DNA from: Candidatus Eiseniibacteriota bacterium
GTDB taxonomy: Bacteria; Joyebacterota; Joyebacteria; Joyebacterales; Joyebacteraceae
DNA: 45,122 nt
NCBI GenBank assembly: GCA_030595835.1
Contig: JAUVLG010000014.1
Coordinates: forward strand, 1 to 45,122
Direction: 5' to 3'
The notes under the pieces are model-generated. The model did not search any database, was not told where the DNA came from, and worked only from the letters and a program-made list of their open reading frames with translations. A program made the translations under genes and the position numbers. The first letter of the stretch is position 1. Each line of letters opens with the position of its first letter. Shown one piece after another: positions 20,352 to 29,888 of the stretch.

Positions 20352-21722
20352 TTGAACTCCACGCGGAAGACACTGACAAGCGAGTCCGGCTCCACAATGG
20401 TGGTGGTCATGATCTTCTCGGTCGTCATGCTGATCAGCGCCCTCGCGCTCGTTGAACTGAGCGCGCAGGACGCAGCGCTTGCGCTCCGTGACGTGCGTGT
20501 GTCACAGGCGTTCTACAACGCCGAGGCAGGCGCGGAACGCGGGGAAGCATGGCTGAGGGGACAGGCGAGCATGCCAACGACAACGCTCCTGCCGTTCAAC
20601 AACGGCCCCGAGAGCTTCGGCGGGGGTCTCATGCTCGTGGCCATTGCGCCTGACCTGTCCGGGTCACGAACCGTCTACACGATCACTTCTCTCTCGACGG
20701 TTCACGGTAAGTCGCGGGCCATCGAGGTCGACCTGACGCCCACCGCGTTCACGGACTACCTCTACTACACCAACAACGACGTAGGCCCCGGCAGTCCCGG
20801 CTATTTCAGGACGGGTGACGTAGTCGACGGCCCTATTCACATCAATGACTTGCTAGCCGTCTGGGGTTCCCCGGTGTTCGAGCACGAGATCCACACGTCG
20901 GCCACTGAGATATACTACTACAACGACGGCTCTCCGATTCAATCGACCGAGCTTGACAACGCGCCACACGACACCCCGGTGTTCGAGGACGGCATACACC
21001 TGGGAGCAGCCACCATCCCCTGGCTGGCCGAGTCCGACCTCAACACGCTCAAGGGCCTGGCCGGACTGTCGCTCTCGAACGTGGAGATCGTCTTCGGCCG
21101 TGACCCCGGCACCGGCCCGATGCTCGGCTACGTCAGCTACTGCAAGATCGGCAAGACCGTCTGGACCGACGTGGACCTCAGCAGCTTCAACGGCCTCATC
21201 TACGTGGGCGGTTCGTGCTTGGTGTCGGGCACTCTGGATGGGCAGGCCACGATCGTGAACAACTCCACGATCGATATCATAGATGACCTCGTCTACGCGG
21301 GCAGCGACGCCAACGGGCCGCTCCCGGACTGCAACGACATCTTGGGGCTGGTCGCTTCGACCAAGGTCAGCATCGTCGACAACGCGCCCAACGGCAGCGA
21401 CTGCGTCGTGCACGCGCACATCATGTCGATGAACAACCAAGCGTCGCTGGTCGAGAACTACAGCCAGGGCTCGCCGCGCGGCACGCTCACCATCCACGGT
21501 GGCCTCGCTCAGGACAAGTGGGGACCCACCGGAACAGGCTACTACGACGAGGGAGGAACTTTCCACCTGTTGACGGGCTACGAGAGGGATTTCCACTACG
21601 ACTGGCGTCTGAGGACCATGCTCCCGCCGGGCTACGACGCCATCATATTCAACGCCGGCGGGTTCAACAGACTTGTCTGGCGTGAGATCACTCCCGTTAA
21701 CCTCGAGAACTACGAGGGCTAG
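20352..21722 (+). CDS. PilX-like large minor pilin / pilus assembly protein
   Basis: SESGSTMVVVMIFSVVMLISALALVEL N-terminal TM; AFYNAEAGAERGEAWL; 456 aa, first gene of minor pilin set. Confidence 0.75.
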   Translation: MNSTRKTLTSESGSTMVVVMIFSVVMLISALALVELSAQDAALALRDVRVSQAFYNAEAGAERGEAWLRGQASMPTTTLLPFNNGPESFGGGLMLVAIAPDLSGSRTVYTITSLSTVHGKSRAIEVDLTPTAFTDYLYYTNNDVGPGSPGYFRTGDVVDGPIHINDLLAVWGSPVFEHEIHTSATEIYYYNDGSPIQSTELDNAPHDTPVFEDGIHLGAATIPWLAESDLNTLKGLAGLSLSNVEIVFGRDPGTGPMLGYVSYCKIGKTVWTDVDLSSFNGLIYVGGSCLVSGTLDGQATIVNNSTIDIIDDLVYAGSDANGPLPDCNDILGLVASTKVSIVDNAPNGSDCVVHAHIMSMNNQASLVENYSQGSPRGTLTIHGGLAQDKWGPTGTGYYDEGGTFHLLTGYERDFHYDWRLRTMLPPGYDAIIFNAGGFNRLVWREITPVNLENYEG

Positions 21723-21746
21723 GAACCGAAGCGAGAGGATACGGAT

Positions 21747-22262
21747 ATGAGAACGACACACATCCATCGAGGCCCCAGCCACGGGGTCACCGGCAGCGGC
21801 GGATTCACGCTCCCTGAGCTGATGATAGTCGCGGCCGTGTCCATAGCCGTCGTCCTTTCGGTGGTCGTGGCCTACGTCGGCACGATCCGTTCATGGAACG
21901 GCACGACCGGGCTCCTCGAGATCCAGCGCGAGGCCTCACTCGGCATGGAAGCGATCCAGAACGTGGTGCGCCCGGCGAGCGACATTGCCGTGGCGGCGGG
22001 GGCCAACGGCGACTCGCTCGAGGTGTACTGGGAGGTGGCGAGTGGGGACAGCCTCACCGCTGAGTTCTACCTCGATGACGCCAGGAACCTGATCGACATC
22101 AACGGCACGACGGTGGCGTCCCTCATCGATTCGATCGACTTCGTCGTGTCCGGGCGCACGCTGCACGTCGACGCCTGGTTCAGGAGCGACATCGGAACAC
22201 CGAACAGGTCGACAGACGACCAGAGAGTGCAGATATCCTCAACGTCTATCTGCAGAAACTGA
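21747..22262 (+). CDS. Prepilin-type N-terminal methylation protein (PilW/GspJ-like)
   Basis: SGGFTLPELMIVAAVSIAVVLSVVVAY. Confidence 0.85.
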   Translation: MRTTHIHRGPSHGVTGSGGFTLPELMIVAAVSIAVVLSVVVAYVGTIRSWNGTTGLLEIQREASLGMEAIQNVVRPASDIAVAAGANGDSLEVYWEVASGDSLTAEFYLDDARNLIDINGTTVASLIDSIDFVVSGRTLHVDAWFRSDIGTPNRSTDDQRVQISSTSICRN

Positions 22263-22267
22263 GAACC

Positions 22268-22867
22268 ATGATATCAGGAGGGTTGGCGATGAACTCACTA
22301 ATTCCACTCGGGCGAATACGGCGCGCCTGGACAGGAGCCGGAGGACGTGGACAGAGCAAGACCCGTTGGCGCGCCCGCGGGGAAAACCGACGCCGGCGCG
22401 GGCCGGGTGCTGTGCGCAACCAGAAGGGCCTGACCATGATAGAGGTCCTGGTCTCCGTGGTCGTTCTCGGCATAGTTGTCACACCGATGTTCGACGCGTT
22501 CGTGAGAGGCAGGATGCTCGTGGCGCACCGTGCGGAAGAACGGGTGGCGCTGCGGCTGGTCGAGCGGAAACTCGAACAGTTGCTCGCGGCAGGAGGAGCG
22601 GCAGCCGGGACCGATGCGGACATCACGAGCACCAACATGGCCGCCGGAACACACCCGACGAACTCGGCCATAACGCTGATCACACGAGGAGACACGGACA
22701 CTTCGAATGACGTGATCGGTGATCTGACATGGACGGTATCTTCCATCACGTGGACGGACGGCACGGGCACGTGGGACGACGCGACGTACAAGCACGTCGT
22801 GGTCGAGCTGGCGTGGCCGCGGGGTGCTCACCGTGACAACGTCTCGGTGACGACGATCATCAACTGA
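22268..22867 (+). CDS. Prepilin-type protein (PilV/GspI-like)
   Basis: NQKGLTMIEVLVSVVVLGIVVTPMF. Confidence 0.85.
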   Translation: MISGGLAMNSLIPLGRIRRAWTGAGGRGQSKTRWRARGENRRRRGPGAVRNQKGLTMIEVLVSVVVLGIVVTPMFDAFVRGRMLVAHRAEERVALRLVERKLEQLLAAGGAAAGTDADITSTNMAAGTHPTNSAITLITRGDTDTSNDVIGDLTWTVSSITWTDGTGTWDDATYKHVVVELAWPRGAHRDNVSVTTIIN

Positions 22868-22923
22868 CGTAGAGCGGAACCGCCACACCGACGGACGGCG
22901 TGGCGTGCTCCCAACAGAGATGA

Positions 22924-22947
22924 GGCCCGGCGGACACCCGCCGGGCC
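22924..22947. terminator. Bidirectional terminator between convergent pilin operons
   Basis: GGCCCGGCGG...CCGCCGGGCC. Confidence 0.7.
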
Positions 22948-22989
22948 TTCTCACGTCCTACCGCTCCGATCTCCCTCGCTCCAGGTCCC

Positions 22990-23751
22990 CTACCCCAGAA
23001 GCGACGAATACCACGCCAGCGCCGACTCACCCCACAGGAGCGCGAGCACGGCGCCCAGGGCAATGAAGGGTCCGAACGGCACACTGCTGTCCCAGTCCTT
23101 CGGCTTGCGCGCCATCACGATCACGCCGATGACGGCCCCTACAAAGAAAGCGACGAAGAGAGCCACAAGGACCAGCTTCCAACCCATGAACGCACCGAGC
23201 ATGGCCGCGAGCTTGACGTCTCCCCCACCCATGCTCTCCTTCTTCAGGAAGAGCTCACCCAGAACGCCTATCAGATAGAGCATCCCGCCGCCGACCACCA
23301 CCCCGATGAGCGAGTCCCAGAATCCCAGAAGCCCTACCAAGGGAGCGACAATGAGCCCGACCGCGATTCCTGGCAGTGTGACTCTGTCGGGGATGATGCG
23401 GAGGTCCAGGTCAATGAAGGAGATCACAAGAAGCACGCAGGAGAGCGGCCAGAACACATAGAAGGGGACGCAGAATCCAAAGCGGATGAAGAGGAGAACC
23501 GGGAGGATCCCGGAGAGAACCTCAACGATCGGGTAGCGCGCGGAGATGGGCGCCGCACAGTATCTGCACTTCCCGCGCAACAACAGGTAGCCCAACACGG
23601 GGATGTTATCACACGCACGAAGGCAGGTGCCGCAGGCGGGGCAGGCCGATGGAGGCCTGATGATGGATCCGCCGCGCGGCACCCGATAGATCACTACATT
23701 GAAGAAGCTACCAAGTATTGCCCCGATGATGAATAGGGCCGTCTCCGTCAA
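22990..23751 (-). CDS. pilD: Prepilin peptidase (A24)
   Basis: SVIRPPSACPACGTCLR-type Zn motif (IIRPPSACPACGTCL), FIDLDLRIIPD, GGGDVKLAAMLG. Confidence 0.95.
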   Translation of the reverse strand: MTETALFIIGAILGSFFNVVIYRVPRGGSIIRPPSACPACGTCLRACDNIPVLGYLLLRGKCRYCAAPISARYPIVEVLSGILPVLLFIRFGFCVPFYVFWPLSCVLLVISFIDLDLRIIPDRVTLPGIAVGLIVAPLVGLLGFWDSLIGVVVGGGMLYLIGVLGELFLKKESMGGGDVKLAAMLGAFMGWKLVLVALFVAFFVGAVIGVIVMARKPKDWDSSVPFGPFIALGAVLALLWGESALAWYSSLLG

Positions 23752-25176
23752 CTACTTCCCTCCCATCAGCTCCTCAAGCCTTCCGGTCTTGCGCTCGGCG
23801 ATCTGCTTGAGCGCCTCGGGGCCGAGGATTCTCGGAGTGATGAACACGATGACCTCTGAGTCCACCTCGCTCTCGATGCTCTTGCGGAAGAGCCGCCCGA
23901 GCAGCGGGATGTCACCGAGGAGCGGTACCTTGAAGTGAGTCTCGCTGACGTCTTTCCTGAGGAGACCGCCAATGACGATCGTCTCGCCGTCTCGCGCCAT
24001 CACCGTCGTTTTGGCCGTCCTCTTCCTGGTGTCCACGGCCTCATCCGGGAAGTACGCCGACCGCGATGCCGAGCTTACCTCAGGCTCGATGGTCATGGTA
24101 ACGAAATTGTCGTTGTTGATGTGAGGAGTCACCTGGAGCGTGACGCCCACGTCGCCGTAGACGGGCTCGATGGTCATTACGCCGTCGGCCGAGACGGTCG
24201 TCTTCTTCGCCATCGCGATGTGCGACGTGATGGCGATGAGCGCTTCCTGGTTGTCGATGGTCAGAATCTGCGGCGTGGCAAGCACTTTGGCCAGCCCGTC
24301 ACGCTCCATTGCTCTGATGGTCGCGGTGACATTCTCGAATGGGTTGAGCGCGTCCTTGAGGAAACTCCACCTGCCAATACTGAGGTCCAGCAGACCCTCC
24401 ATCACCTTGTGCTCCACCACGGTCGACGCCCACTCCCCAGTGTCCTCATCCTGCGCCCAGTTCGTCTGGTGAACGTGGTTGAACCCGCCGCCGTACACCG
24501 CATTCCCATCCTCATCGTAGCCCCCGAAGCCCCACTCGACGCCCAGGTCAAGATTGGCCTCGTCGGCCACCTCAACGATCTGTGCCTCGATGTAAACCTG
24601 TCCCGTGGGGTTGTCGAGCTCCCGAACGATCGATTCGATCGTCGACATGTTCTCCGGGATGTCAGACACGACGATCGCGTTGGTCCGCTGGTCCACGACG
24701 ACGGTGCCAACCTCGGTCAGCACAGCCTCGATCGTGGGCTGCAGCATGACAGCATCGGCATAGTCGGTGTGGAAGACGTCGGTAACCGTCGCGACGGGCG
24801 GGCCATCGGGCGACTCCATGATGACGTAGATGTCCGTGCCCTTCTGGCGTGTGTACCACAGACCGTTGGCCTTCATGATCGCCGCCAGGGCGTCCTCGAC
24901 GAGAACATCCTCAAGGTAGACGTTGATCGTCTTGCCTGTCAGATTGCTTCCGATGAGGAAGTTGATCCCGGTCTTCTGCGTCATGACCTTGAGCACACTG
25001 CCCAGCGTCACGCTCGTCAGATTCAGTGAAATCCTCGCACTCCGCTCCCTCGCCTCCACGTCCGCCCTCCCACTCTGTGACCACGCGACCGAGCACGTGG
25101 CAATGAGCAGGGCGGCGACGACCGCGATGACCGTGAAGAAGCGGTACGTCTTGTGTGTCGATTCCCGGACGATCAT
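23752..25176 (-). CDS. pilQ: Type IV pilus secretin PilQ-like
   Basis: DQRTNAIVVSDIPENMSTIESIVRELD, GGLLRKDVSETHFKVPLLGDIPLLGRLFR. Confidence 0.92.
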   Translation of the reverse strand: MIVRESTHKTYRFFTVIAVVAALLIATCSVAWSQSGRADVEARERSARISLNLTSVTLGSVLKVMTQKTGINFLIGSNLTGKTINVYLEDVLVEDALAAIMKANGLWYTRQKGTDIYVIMESPDGPPVATVTDVFHTDYADAVMLQPTIEAVLTEVGTVVVDQRTNAIVVSDIPENMSTIESIVRELDNPTGQVYIEAQIVEVADEANLDLGVEWGFGGYDEDGNAVYGGGFNHVHQTNWAQDEDTGEWASTVVEHKVMEGLLDLSIGRWSFLKDALNPFENVTATIRAMERDGLAKVLATPQILTIDNQEALIAITSHIAMAKKTTVSADGVMTIEPVYGDVGVTLQVTPHINNDNFVTMTIEPEVSSASRSAYFPDEAVDTRKRTAKTTVMARDGETIVIGGLLRKDVSETHFKVPLLGDIPLLGRLFRKSIESEVDSEVIVFITPRILGPEALKQIAERKTGRLEELMGGK

Positions 25177-25186
25177 GTCGGACCTC

Positions 25187-25726
25187 CTAGTCGACGGTCA
25201 GTACGTATTCCTTCGACGCAAACGACAGCACGACGCTGTCAATCTTGATCCTGACGATCCTTGCTCCCTTGACTCGATCGCCAACGCGGTAATCAAGTCC
25301 ATCTATCATCGCAATGGGGCTCTGCTCGTCCCAGATGATCCCGGAGAGCCACATGTTCGGAAGTGTGACGGGTGCCGGCTTGGCCAGACCCTCGGGCTTC
25401 GGAGATGTTCTGACCTTGAGCGCGCCCGTGGGCGCAACCATTGGGTCCCTGGCATCTCCGACAGCATATCCATCGGCTCTGCTCGCCTTGCCGATCTTGC
25501 CCACGATCACAAGGTGCTGGTAGTCTGCATCCAGCAGTCCCACCGGACCGTTCCACCTTATGTCTTCCGCAGCGCCCAGCTCATTGACACCGCCGGCGCC
25601 GGACGTGAACGTCACCACGGCCATCGTTGTCGCCGTAATCGCGGACATCGTGGCCGCGACAAGCTTCCCCTTACCGCGGAGTCTTGTGATCAAACCGGCC
25701 ATCTGTGTCGGCAGTGTCAGTCCCAA
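25187..25726 (-). CDS. PilP-like pilus assembly lipoprotein/inner-membrane protein
   Basis: Position between pilO-like and pilQ; GIIWDEQSPIAMIDGLDYRVGDRVKGARIVRIKIDSVVL HR-domain-like end. Confidence 0.7.
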   Translation of the reverse strand: MGLTLPTQMAGLITRLRGKGKLVAATMSAITATTMAVVTFTSGAGGVNELGAAEDIRWNGPVGLLDADYQHLVIVGKIGKASRADGYAVGDARDPMVAPTGALKVRTSPKPEGLAKPAPVTLPNMWLSGIIWDEQSPIAMIDGLDYRVGDRVKGARIVRIKIDSVVLSFASKEYVLTVD

Positions 25727-25729
25727 ACC

Positions 25730-26552
25730 CTATCCCTCCCACGCCGCGAGTGCGAGGATCACCGTGGCCTCGCTCTTACTGCTCTTGCTTGCTACGTCTG
25801 ACATCATCTCGATCTCCTCCACGAGAACGAACCTCGGGGAGCTCTCCAGTAGAGAGAGAAACTCGCCCACTCCGTGGAAACTGCCCTTGACCCGGAGCCT
25901 TACGGGATACTCCGCGAAATACCCCGAAATATCGCGTTTGAGAAGCAGGTCCGGATCCCCCGCTATCTTCACGCCTGATTCCTCGGCCATCAGTCTGACC
26001 TCGGACATGACGGTCAGCCTCTGGTCGCCGGTCATCAGGCCGCTCCTGAACGCACCGATGGCCGCGTCGGCCTGCTGGATGACCACGTAGTCATGGAGCA
26101 TGCTCTTCTGCTCCCTGACCTCGTGCAGGCGGGTACTGAGCGGGTGCATCACGAAGAAGAAGCCGGAGCCAACGACAAGCGCGCAGATGAATATGGACAG
26201 GGAGGCGGTCCGAGCGAGCGAGTGCGCCCGCCAGACGGCCCTTAGCCGATCGGAGTCGAGGCTGAACCACGCCATGCCGCGTAGCTTCGCCAACCCTCCC
26301 GGAGCAACAGGCTCATCGCTCTCGGGGTCGCCGTCCGTGCTGTCTGTCTCATTCGCGGCGTCGACTTCCTCAGCGCCCGCAGCGTCCTCGTCACCGTCGC
26401 TGTCAGCCACACACGACGCGGCCTCACAGCGCTCGACGTCTTCGGCATCTGTGGCCTCAGCTGTCGGATCGAGAGACACCGCGTCCATGTTGTCAGGTCG
26501 CACGGCTCCCTCATCCATTGGTTCGCGCTCGCTCTTGCCCGTAGTCTCCACA
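25730..26552 (-). CDS. pilO: PilO-like protein with acidic N-terminal extension
   Basis: MHPLSTRLHEVREQKSMLHDYVVIQ..YPVRLRVKGSFHGVGEFLSLLESSPRFVLVEEIEM; GTG start with AGGAGA SD preferred over listed 26677 start, which overlaps pilN. Confidence 0.8.
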
Positions 26553-26604
26553 TCTTCTCCTGCGATGCCCGAAATCCGATCGTCGCGCCACCCGGGCGCG
26601 ACCA

Positions 26605-27219
26605 CTAGAACGGACAGGTTATCTCGAAGCCCACAACACTGGTACCGCCCACCTGCTCGAGCCCTGTTCCCACACACTCGACGCCGATGATCATGCGCCG
26701 GAGCTCTGCATCGCTCTCGAGGTTCTCGACGAACGCTGCAACCGCCTGATCCCCCTCAGGACCTCTACCGGCCAGGGCAACACCCGTGATCAGAATTCCC
26801 CTGAACGAACGCGACTTGCCGGTCATCTGCTCTCCCGGACCTCTGGGGTCCGCGATACTGACGCTGGTGAGCCACACGCCATCGGGTATCGCCAGCGCTA
26901 TCCTCTCCCAGATGGGCGCGAATCGTATGCGCCCGGTCACCATCTTCCCGATGTCCTTCAGGTGCGGCTCGGTCCTGCTGACGATCATCTCGAGCTCGCC
27001 GTGATTGGGGACGCCGGGGTAGTAGGCGGTCACATGCTCCCGGAGCTCGCTGACCTCGGCCGCGTACACACTGGTCATGCGAAACTCGGAGAGCGAGATC
27101 GTGCCCATGCTCACGAGCGCCAGCCCAACGACAAGCACTGTGAGGGACACGATGACCGTGACGACCTTCTTGCGGCTTGCAGGTACAATCCGCTGCCTTA
27201 TGAGGTTGATGTCGTACAT
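26605..27219 (-). CDS. pilN: PilN-like protein
   Basis: MYDINLIRQRIVPASRKK..TVIVSLTVLVVGLALV; between pilM and pilO. Confidence 0.85.
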   Translation of the reverse strand: MYDINLIRQRIVPASRKKVVTVIVSLTVLVVGLALVSMGTISLSEFRMTSVYAAEVSELREHVTAYYPGVPNHGELEMIVSRTEPHLKDIGKMVTGRIRFAPIWERIALAIPDGVWLTSVSIADPRGPGEQMTGKSRSFRGILITGVALAGRGPEGDQAVAAFVENLESDAELRRMIIGVECVGTGLEQVGGTSVVGFEITCPF

Positions 27220-27222
27220 TCG

Positions 27223-28245
27223 CTAGTTAGGATCCTGCTTCATTGCCAGTGCCGCCGCGAGCGATGAGATCGAGGCGAGTTTCCTGACCGCCTCCACATC
27301 GAATCGCGCGTCGTCCACGTGGACCCCATCCAGCGGGCTCCAGCTGACGACCTGAAGACCAGCCATCTCGGAGATCGCGTCGCCGAGTCCTGGTATGGTC
27401 GAGGTGCCGCCGCACATGAAAAGCGAGTCGACGTGCGTGCCACTCCCTCTAGTCTGGTAGTACATGAGCGAGCGAGAAAGCTCGCCGACCAGCTGCCGCG
27501 TCACGCGCTCGATTGCTCGAGCGGAGGCCAGCTCCCGCTCGGGCTCCACGATCTTCACCTTCTCGGCATCCTCCAATGGCACGGAGAGCGCGTCTGCGAT
27601 AGCCTGCGTGTAGTTGTTGCCCCCGATCTCGATGTCGCGAACGAACGGAACGGTTCCCTCGCGGGCGATTCCGATGCTCGTGCTCAAGGCGCCTATGTTG
27701 ATGACACCGCAGGTCTCGGGCAACCCCTCGTCCATGAGTAGTGCGTCGAGCAACACCAGCGCGTCGACGCCGACCACTCTGGGCTCGAGTCCGGCTTCCT
27801 CGAGTACGGAGGTTCTGGCGTTCACCTCCTCCTTGCGGGCCGCGACAAAGAGCACGTCCATCAGATTCGACTGCGACGACTCCGATTCGATAACACGGTG
27901 GTCGAGGTAGGAGTCGTGGAGCTCGAACGCAATGACCTGACTACCTTCGTATCTGAGCGCTCCGTCCAGTTCCCCCTTGCCCAATGCGGGAAACCGCATG
28001 CCTCTAACGGCCACTTTGCGCCCACTGATCGACGTCGCAATGCGATTGGTCGCTAGATCCTTGCCCTCCAGCACAAGCGATATGGCTCTTCCGTACGTGG
28101 CGGACGACGCCTCTTCCGGAACGGCGACGACGGATATGTTTTCAAGCTGGAACGCTTGGGGAGAACCGGAAAGCTCAACCAGCTTCACCGAAGTGGAGCC
28201 GATGTCTATGCCAACCAACCCCCTGTGCTGTTCGCTCTTGTGCAA
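27223..28245 (-). CDS. pilM: Type IV pilus assembly ATPase-like PilM
   Basis: GLVGIDIGSTSVKLVELSG, INIGALSTSIGIAREG, CGGTSTIPGLGDAI. Confidence 0.93.
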   Translation of the reverse strand: MHKSEQHRGLVGIDIGSTSVKLVELSGSPQAFQLENISVVAVPEEASSATYGRAISLVLEGKDLATNRIATSISGRKVAVRGMRFPALGKGELDGALRYEGSQVIAFELHDSYLDHRVIESESSQSNLMDVLFVAARKEEVNARTSVLEEAGLEPRVVGVDALVLLDALLMDEGLPETCGVINIGALSTSIGIAREGTVPFVRDIEIGGNNYTQAIADALSVPLEDAEKVKIVEPERELASARAIERVTRQLVGELSRSLMYYQTRGSGTHVDSLFMCGGTSTIPGLGDAISEMAGLQVVSWSPLDGVHVDDARFDVEAVRKLASISSLAAALAMKQDPN

Positions 28246-28301
28246 TTGTCTCTTGCTCCCGCTTCCTCGTGTGCTGTGAGGCCCACCCCCACCGGGGTTC
28301 C

Positions 28302-28739
28302 TCAGAACACCCTTGTCAGTTCTCCATCCTGGTCAATGGTGACGACTATCGCCCCGACCTCGGATGCAAAGAGCGCGGTGCTTGCCGAACCATCACACTC
28401 GATCGTGAACGCGTTCGCAGTCGTAGCGCCGCTGAATGTGTAGCATTCCGTGCTGAAGTAGCGACCGGCGAGATCGCTGTTGCTGACACCCAGGAGTCCT
28501 CCGCTCGTTACCTGTGCGCCATCCGTGAAAAGCGATGGGTTTGCGAAGGTCCCGTGCTCCACGTAGTAGATACGCATGGAGCTTCGGATCAGCCCGAGAG
28601 CGGTAACGGCCTCCGTGGACTTCGAGCGCTCGGGAACCAGCTGGAACAGTGGGAAGGCAATGCTCGCCAGCACACCGATGATGGTGACGACGATCATCAG
28701 CTCGACCATGGTGAAGCCCCGCTGGTTCTTCCAGAACAT
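28302..28739 (-). CDS. Type IV pilin (paralog 3)
   Basis: NQRGFTMVELMIVVTIIGVLASIAFPLF. Confidence 0.92.
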   Translation of the reverse strand: MFWKNQRGFTMVELMIVVTIIGVLASIAFPLFQLVPERSKSTEAVTALGLIRSSMRIYYVEHGTFANPSLFTDGAQVTSGGLLGVSNSDLAGRYFSTECYTFSGATTANAFTIECDGSASTALFASEVGAIVVTIDQDGELTRVF

Positions 28740-28768
28740 GATGCCTGCTCCCCCGGATATGTGCCGGA

Positions 28769-29200
28769 TCAGCCGTTGGTGACGTCGCCGTTCTGATCGA
28801 TGTACCGCACGACCCCAGACACGTCGCCCGCGGCTGGCGCGGTACTTGCCGACCCGTCGCACTTGATGCTGTAGGTGGTACCGCCCGCGTCACCATCGAA
28901 CGTGTAGCACTCGGTGCTGAAGAAACGGGCATCGAGATCGGTGTCGCTGACCTCAAGTATCCCGCCGTTCGTCACGCGGTCCCCATCCGTGAAGTTCGCG
29001 TTGACGAATGTGACGTGTTCCGCATAGTAGTTCCTGAGCGCGGAGCGGACGGTCCCCAGCGCGGCGACGCACTCCGTCGCCCTCGCCTTCTCGGTGGCTC
29101 CGCTATACATCGGGACGGCGACCGCGGCTAGGATTCCGACTATCATGACGACGATCATCAGCTCGACAAGAGTAAAACCCGTCTGGCTTGTCCTCCTCAT
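28769..29200 (-). CDS. Type IV pilin (paralog 2)
   Basis: SQTGFTLVELMIVVMIVGILAAVAVPMY. Confidence 0.92.
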   Translation of the reverse strand: MRRTSQTGFTLVELMIVVMIVGILAAVAVPMYSGATEKARATECVAALGTVRSALRNYYAEHVTFVNANFTDGDRVTNGGILEVSDTDLDARFFSTECYTFDGDAGGTTYSIKCDGSASTAPAAGDVSGVVRYIDQNGDVTNG

Positions 29201-29410
29201 GGATCCCACCTCCCTCCCCCACGTGGACTCCCCCGGGGCGCTGGAAGCGCGCCGTCGTTCTCTGTCTGTCTGCCGGATTCGCCTGTCACGCCTCCGGTCG
29301 AGCCTGCCCTGCAACTTGCGATAGCAACTGCTCCTGTTTCCCCGCCTCGAATCGGGGGTGACGCCATGGAGGGCGTCACCCCCGCTCATTAGTCAGATCA
29401 TCGGCACAAA

Positions 29411-29842
29411 CTAACTGTTCGTGATGGTGCCATTGTGATCGATCGAACGCACGATCGTAGAGACCTCGCTTGCGTACGGAGCGGCACTTGCCGATCCGAG
29501 GCACTCGATGTCGTACGCGTTAGCCGCCGCAGCGCCGTCAAACGTATAGCACGCCGAGCTGAAGTAACGACCCATAAGGTCCGTGGTGCTCACGTCGAGA
29601 ATACTGTTGACCGTCACGAGCGCGTTATCTGCGAACGCCACATCAGCGTACGTTCCATGCTCTGCGTAATAGACCCGCAGCGCACCGCGAATCGTGCCGA
29701 GTGCAGCCACCGCCTCCGACGCCTTAGCACGCTCAGTCGCGCCCTGATACATCGGAATGGCTACCGCCGCCAATATGCCGACGATGATGACAACGATCAT
29801 CAGCTCGACAAGTGTGAAACCACCCTGGTTCTTGCGCAGCAT
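29411..29842 (-). CDS. Type IV pilin (paralog 1)
   Basis: NQGGFTLVELMIVVIIVGILAAVAIPMY. Confidence 0.93.
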   Translation of the reverse strand: MLRKNQGGFTLVELMIVVIIVGILAAVAIPMYQGATERAKASEAVAALGTIRGALRVYYAEHGTYADVAFADNALVTVNSILDVSTTDLMGRYFSSACYTFDGAAAANAYDIECLGSASAAPYASEVSTIVRSIDHNGTITNS

Positions 29843-29888
29843 TGTTTTCACCTCCTTCCTGCTCTCTAAAGGGCCTCTAGTTGTCCAC

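Noticed and set aside
23935-25029. 364-aa plus-strand ORF
   Set aside because: Antisense to pilQ
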